From an uncultured Bacteroidales bacterium (GTDB lineage: Bacteria > Bacteroidota > Bacteroidia > Bacteroidales > UBA932): a stretch of 17,632 nucleotides of DNA. Both the position numbers and the translations under genes were made by a program. Location of the stretch: positions 1 to 17,632 of the forward strand of contig URCV01000037.1 in assembly GCA_900546445.1 (NCBI GenBank). The letters are read 5' to 3'. A model generated the notes under the pieces. The model had not been told where the DNA came from. It saw nothing but the letters and a program-made list of their open reading frames with translations, and ran no database searches. Below, in pieces: positions 16,501-17,632 of this stretch; the stretch's first letter is position 1, and the number at the start of each line of letters is the position of its first letter.

Positions 16501-17134
16501 GTTTGGAGTTGAAGATATCGCAGTTAGTCTCAGAAACAAGGTACTGCAGTGTGCTCTTGGCAGAAGCGGAATCGTCGTATTCGTTTACCACTACGCCTAA
16601 AAATTTGAGGCTTGGATTGAAATTCTGCTGTACGGCACGAATGGTGTTGACCATGCCGGACACGCCTCCGACCGCATAACCAGAAAGTTTGATCGGGCAG
16701 ACGACATAATCGGCCATGACTAATCCGCCGAGGAGCTTACGTCCTAAAGAAGGCGGACAATCGACCAAGATATAGTCGTAAGCGTCTTTTATTGCTTGGA
16801 TATTCGCTGCCGGATTGCGAATGACATCCAGCTCGCGGCTTTCGATGTCATAACCCTCATTCGAGTTCTGTTCAGATCCGATTAAATCTACGCCGTATGG
16901 AGTGTCATCAAAGATCCCGAGCTCTTCGAGATTCGGTTCAAAAAGAGCAGCGGATGATGTAGCTGTATATGGTTGTCCTTGCGTTAAAGACTCTGTCGTA
17001 TTTCCCTGCGAATCGATATCGATGACTAGCACTTTCTTTTTACGATGTTTACGTAAATAAAAAGCAGCTTGAACCGTTAATGTTGATTTGCCGACTCCGC
17101 CTTTTTGATTAGCAAAAGCTATGACTTTCCCCAT
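16442..17134 (-). pseudogene. parA: Plasmid-type ParA ATPase, 3'-truncated at the join
   Basis: Deviant-Walker ATPase that moves plasmid or chromosome copies apart together with a ParB-like partner. Residues 1 to about 213 (17134-16496) look authentic: Walker A NQKGGVGKST at about 9-18, Walker A' VIDIDSQGN (Asp41) and Walker B YILVDCPPSLG. There is no N-terminal helix-turn-helix, so it is a small ParA (type Ib-like). The last 17 residues, up to the stop at 16442, are read out of frame through oxidoreductase DNA, so the true C-terminus (usually 40 or more residues further) and any partner gene are missing. Codon choice (CGT, TTA, GGC-poor) and a clear Shine-Dalgarno set it apart from the other genes here. 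Source is probably a plasmid of a bacterium that uses Shine-Dalgarno; host unknown. Confidence 0.85.
16490..16503. other. Chimeric join between oxidoreductase gene and parA
   Basis: On the minus strand ParA-like sequence is in frame to NSKLR (R codon at 16498-16496), while oxidoreductase-like sequence is in frame from DTVLKRE (D codon at 16497-16495). The two frames differ by one base. Neither protein shows family similarity past this point. No insertion-sequence end, tRNA gene or direct repeat is visible at the join. Confidence 0.8.
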
Positions 17135-17139
17135 AGGGA

Positions 17140-17146
17140 CTTCCTT
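17140..17146 (-). promoter_or_regulatory. Shine-Dalgarno of parA
   Basis: AAGGAAG lies five bases before the parA ATG (17134). None of the Bacteroidetes genes checked in the window has such a site, so it supports a different origin for this segment. Confidence 0.7.
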
Positions 17147-17211
17147 AAATTTGTAGATATCTTCAGAGGGTATCTTAACAAATTCAAAAATCAGCGTTTG
17201 AAATGTGACGA

Positions 17212-17225
17212 GTGAACATGTTCAC
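17212..17225. repeat. Perfect 14-bp palindrome, candidate operator
   Basis: GTGAACATGTTCAC is an exact palindrome 78 bp upstream of the parA ATG. Size and place fit an autorepression site bound by a partition or replication regulator; the binding protein is not in the window. Confidence 0.6.
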
Positions 17226-17238
17226 ACTACAAAAGAGT

Positions 17239-17255
17239 TGTGGTCATTTCCACAT
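17239..17255. repeat. 17-bp repeat, copy 1
   Basis: TGTGGTCATTTCCACAT differs from copy 2 (17336-17352) at two positions. It contains an inverted TGTGG/CCACA with 5-bp arms and a 6-nt centre. Copies start 97 bp apart in the same orientation. Confidence 0.6.
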
Positions 17256-17335
17256 AATATTGGAACTTCTGAGAGAAAGATTTCAATGATTGTTGGCAGA
17301 GATTCGAAGAAAATAAGAGACAAGAGCTACACATC

Positions 17336-17352
17336 TGTGGTCTTTTTCACAT
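17336..17352. repeat. 17-bp repeat, copy 2
   Basis: TGTGGTCTTTTTCACAT, same orientation as copy 1. The inverted arms are shortened to TGTG/CACA by one of the two changes. An outer AAGAGC/GCTCTT pair (17323-17366 region) encloses it. Confidence 0.55.
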
Positions 17353-17425
17353 AGTTTCGCTCTTCTAAAGAAAAGTTGTGAGTGAAGACGGACATTAAAG
17401 AAAGAAATCTAAATAAGTAAAATCT

Positions 17426-17448
17426 ACAGCGATTAGACACATCGCTGT
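17426..17448. repeat. Hairpin in parA leader region
   Basis: ACAGCGAT (17426-17433) and ATCGCTGT (17441-17448) are exact inverted copies with a 7-nt loop. No U-tract follows on either strand, so it is not an intrinsic terminator. Role unknown. Confidence 0.5.
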
Positions 17449-17632
17449 TATTGAAAGAAAAAGAGCTATAAGCGAGATCGAATTTCTATTTTTTCGAAGC
17501 AGTCTTGGTACTCGAATTAATCACTCCTAATGTCGGGTCGATATAGAGCAGACAAGGGTTCTTAAAATTTGCTCTACTACAACAAGATTAGAAAACATAA
17601 AATCAGGAAAGCCTAATTTGGTAAGGCTTGCG

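Larger units (their letters stand above)
17135..17632. other. 498-bp AT-rich stretch upstream of parA without a gene
   Basis: No open frame over 60 codons is present on either strand. The stretch is AT-rich and holds a 14-bp palindrome (17212-17225), a 17-bp direct repeat in two copies (17239 and 17336) and a hairpin (17426-17448). It resembles the leader and control region of a plasmid partition or replication cassette, but no full iteron array, DnaA box set or parS was recognised. A weak sigma-70-like -10 (TAAGAT, minus strand, near 17177) has no convincing -35. Confidence 0.6.

Noticed and set aside
16501..16539. ATG at 16539 as the real start of the oxidoreductase
   Set aside because: The first 14 codons are parA DNA read in another frame and show no family resemblance.
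17135..17632. CRISPR array or iteron replication origin
   Set aside because: Only two copies of the 17-mer are present, 97 bp apart, with no regular spacing, no spacers and no rep gene in view.

Overview
The window reads as Bacteroidetes (probably Bacteroidales) chromosome from position 1 to about 16,490. Support comes from the RpoB, L7/L12, EF-Tu and NusG sequences, from AT-rich gene leaders without Shine-Dalgarno sequences, and from promoter boxes of the Bacteroidetes type (TTTG, about 19 bp, TAnnTTTG). No genus can be assigned from the sequence alone.

Positions 1-8307, all minus strand, hold the transcription/translation superoperon. Read 5' to 3' it runs: promoter, tRNA-Thr(UGU), tRNA-Tyr, tRNA-Gly(UCC), tRNA-Thr(GGU), tuf, tRNA-Trp, secE, nusG, rplK, rplA, rplJ, rplL, a terminator-like hairpin, and rpoB, which runs off the left edge. 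The order of the first four tRNAs and tuf is the same as the E. coli thrU-tyrU-glyT-thrT-tufB cluster. Both tRNA-Thr genes carry stem mismatches.

Positions 8308-11707 hold dxs (isoprenoid precursor synthesis, minus strand) and a divergent MFS transporter (plus strand). The 82-bp gap between them contains a perfect 12-bp inverted repeat. A strong two-way terminator separates the transporter from ssb.

Positions 11714-14677, minus strand, hold a compact unit: a PfkB-type nucleoside/sugar kinase, a small DUF6913-like protein, a DUF368 membrane protein (the family contains undecaprenyl-phosphate translocases) and ssb. The first three genes overlap by 1-4 nt, so their translation is probably coupled. 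A divergent gene for a UPF0104-type membrane protein (14712-15692) follows, and overlaps tail to tail with an NfnB/GltD-like oxidoreductase fragment.

At about 16,490-16,500 the character changes abruptly. A 5'-truncated NfnB/GltD-like gene is joined out of frame to a 3'-truncated plasmid-type parA. The parA has a good Shine-Dalgarno sequence, different codon choice, and a 498-bp AT-rich leader full of palindromes and repeats. The simplest reading is a chimeric join (assembly artefact or illegitimate recombination) between Bacteroidetes chromosome and a replicon from another organism. No clearly new multi-gene system is visible. The most useful leads are the join, the parA leader repeats, the dxs/MFS inverted repeat, the unusual tRNA-Thr genes and the kinase-DUF6913-DUF368-ssb unit.
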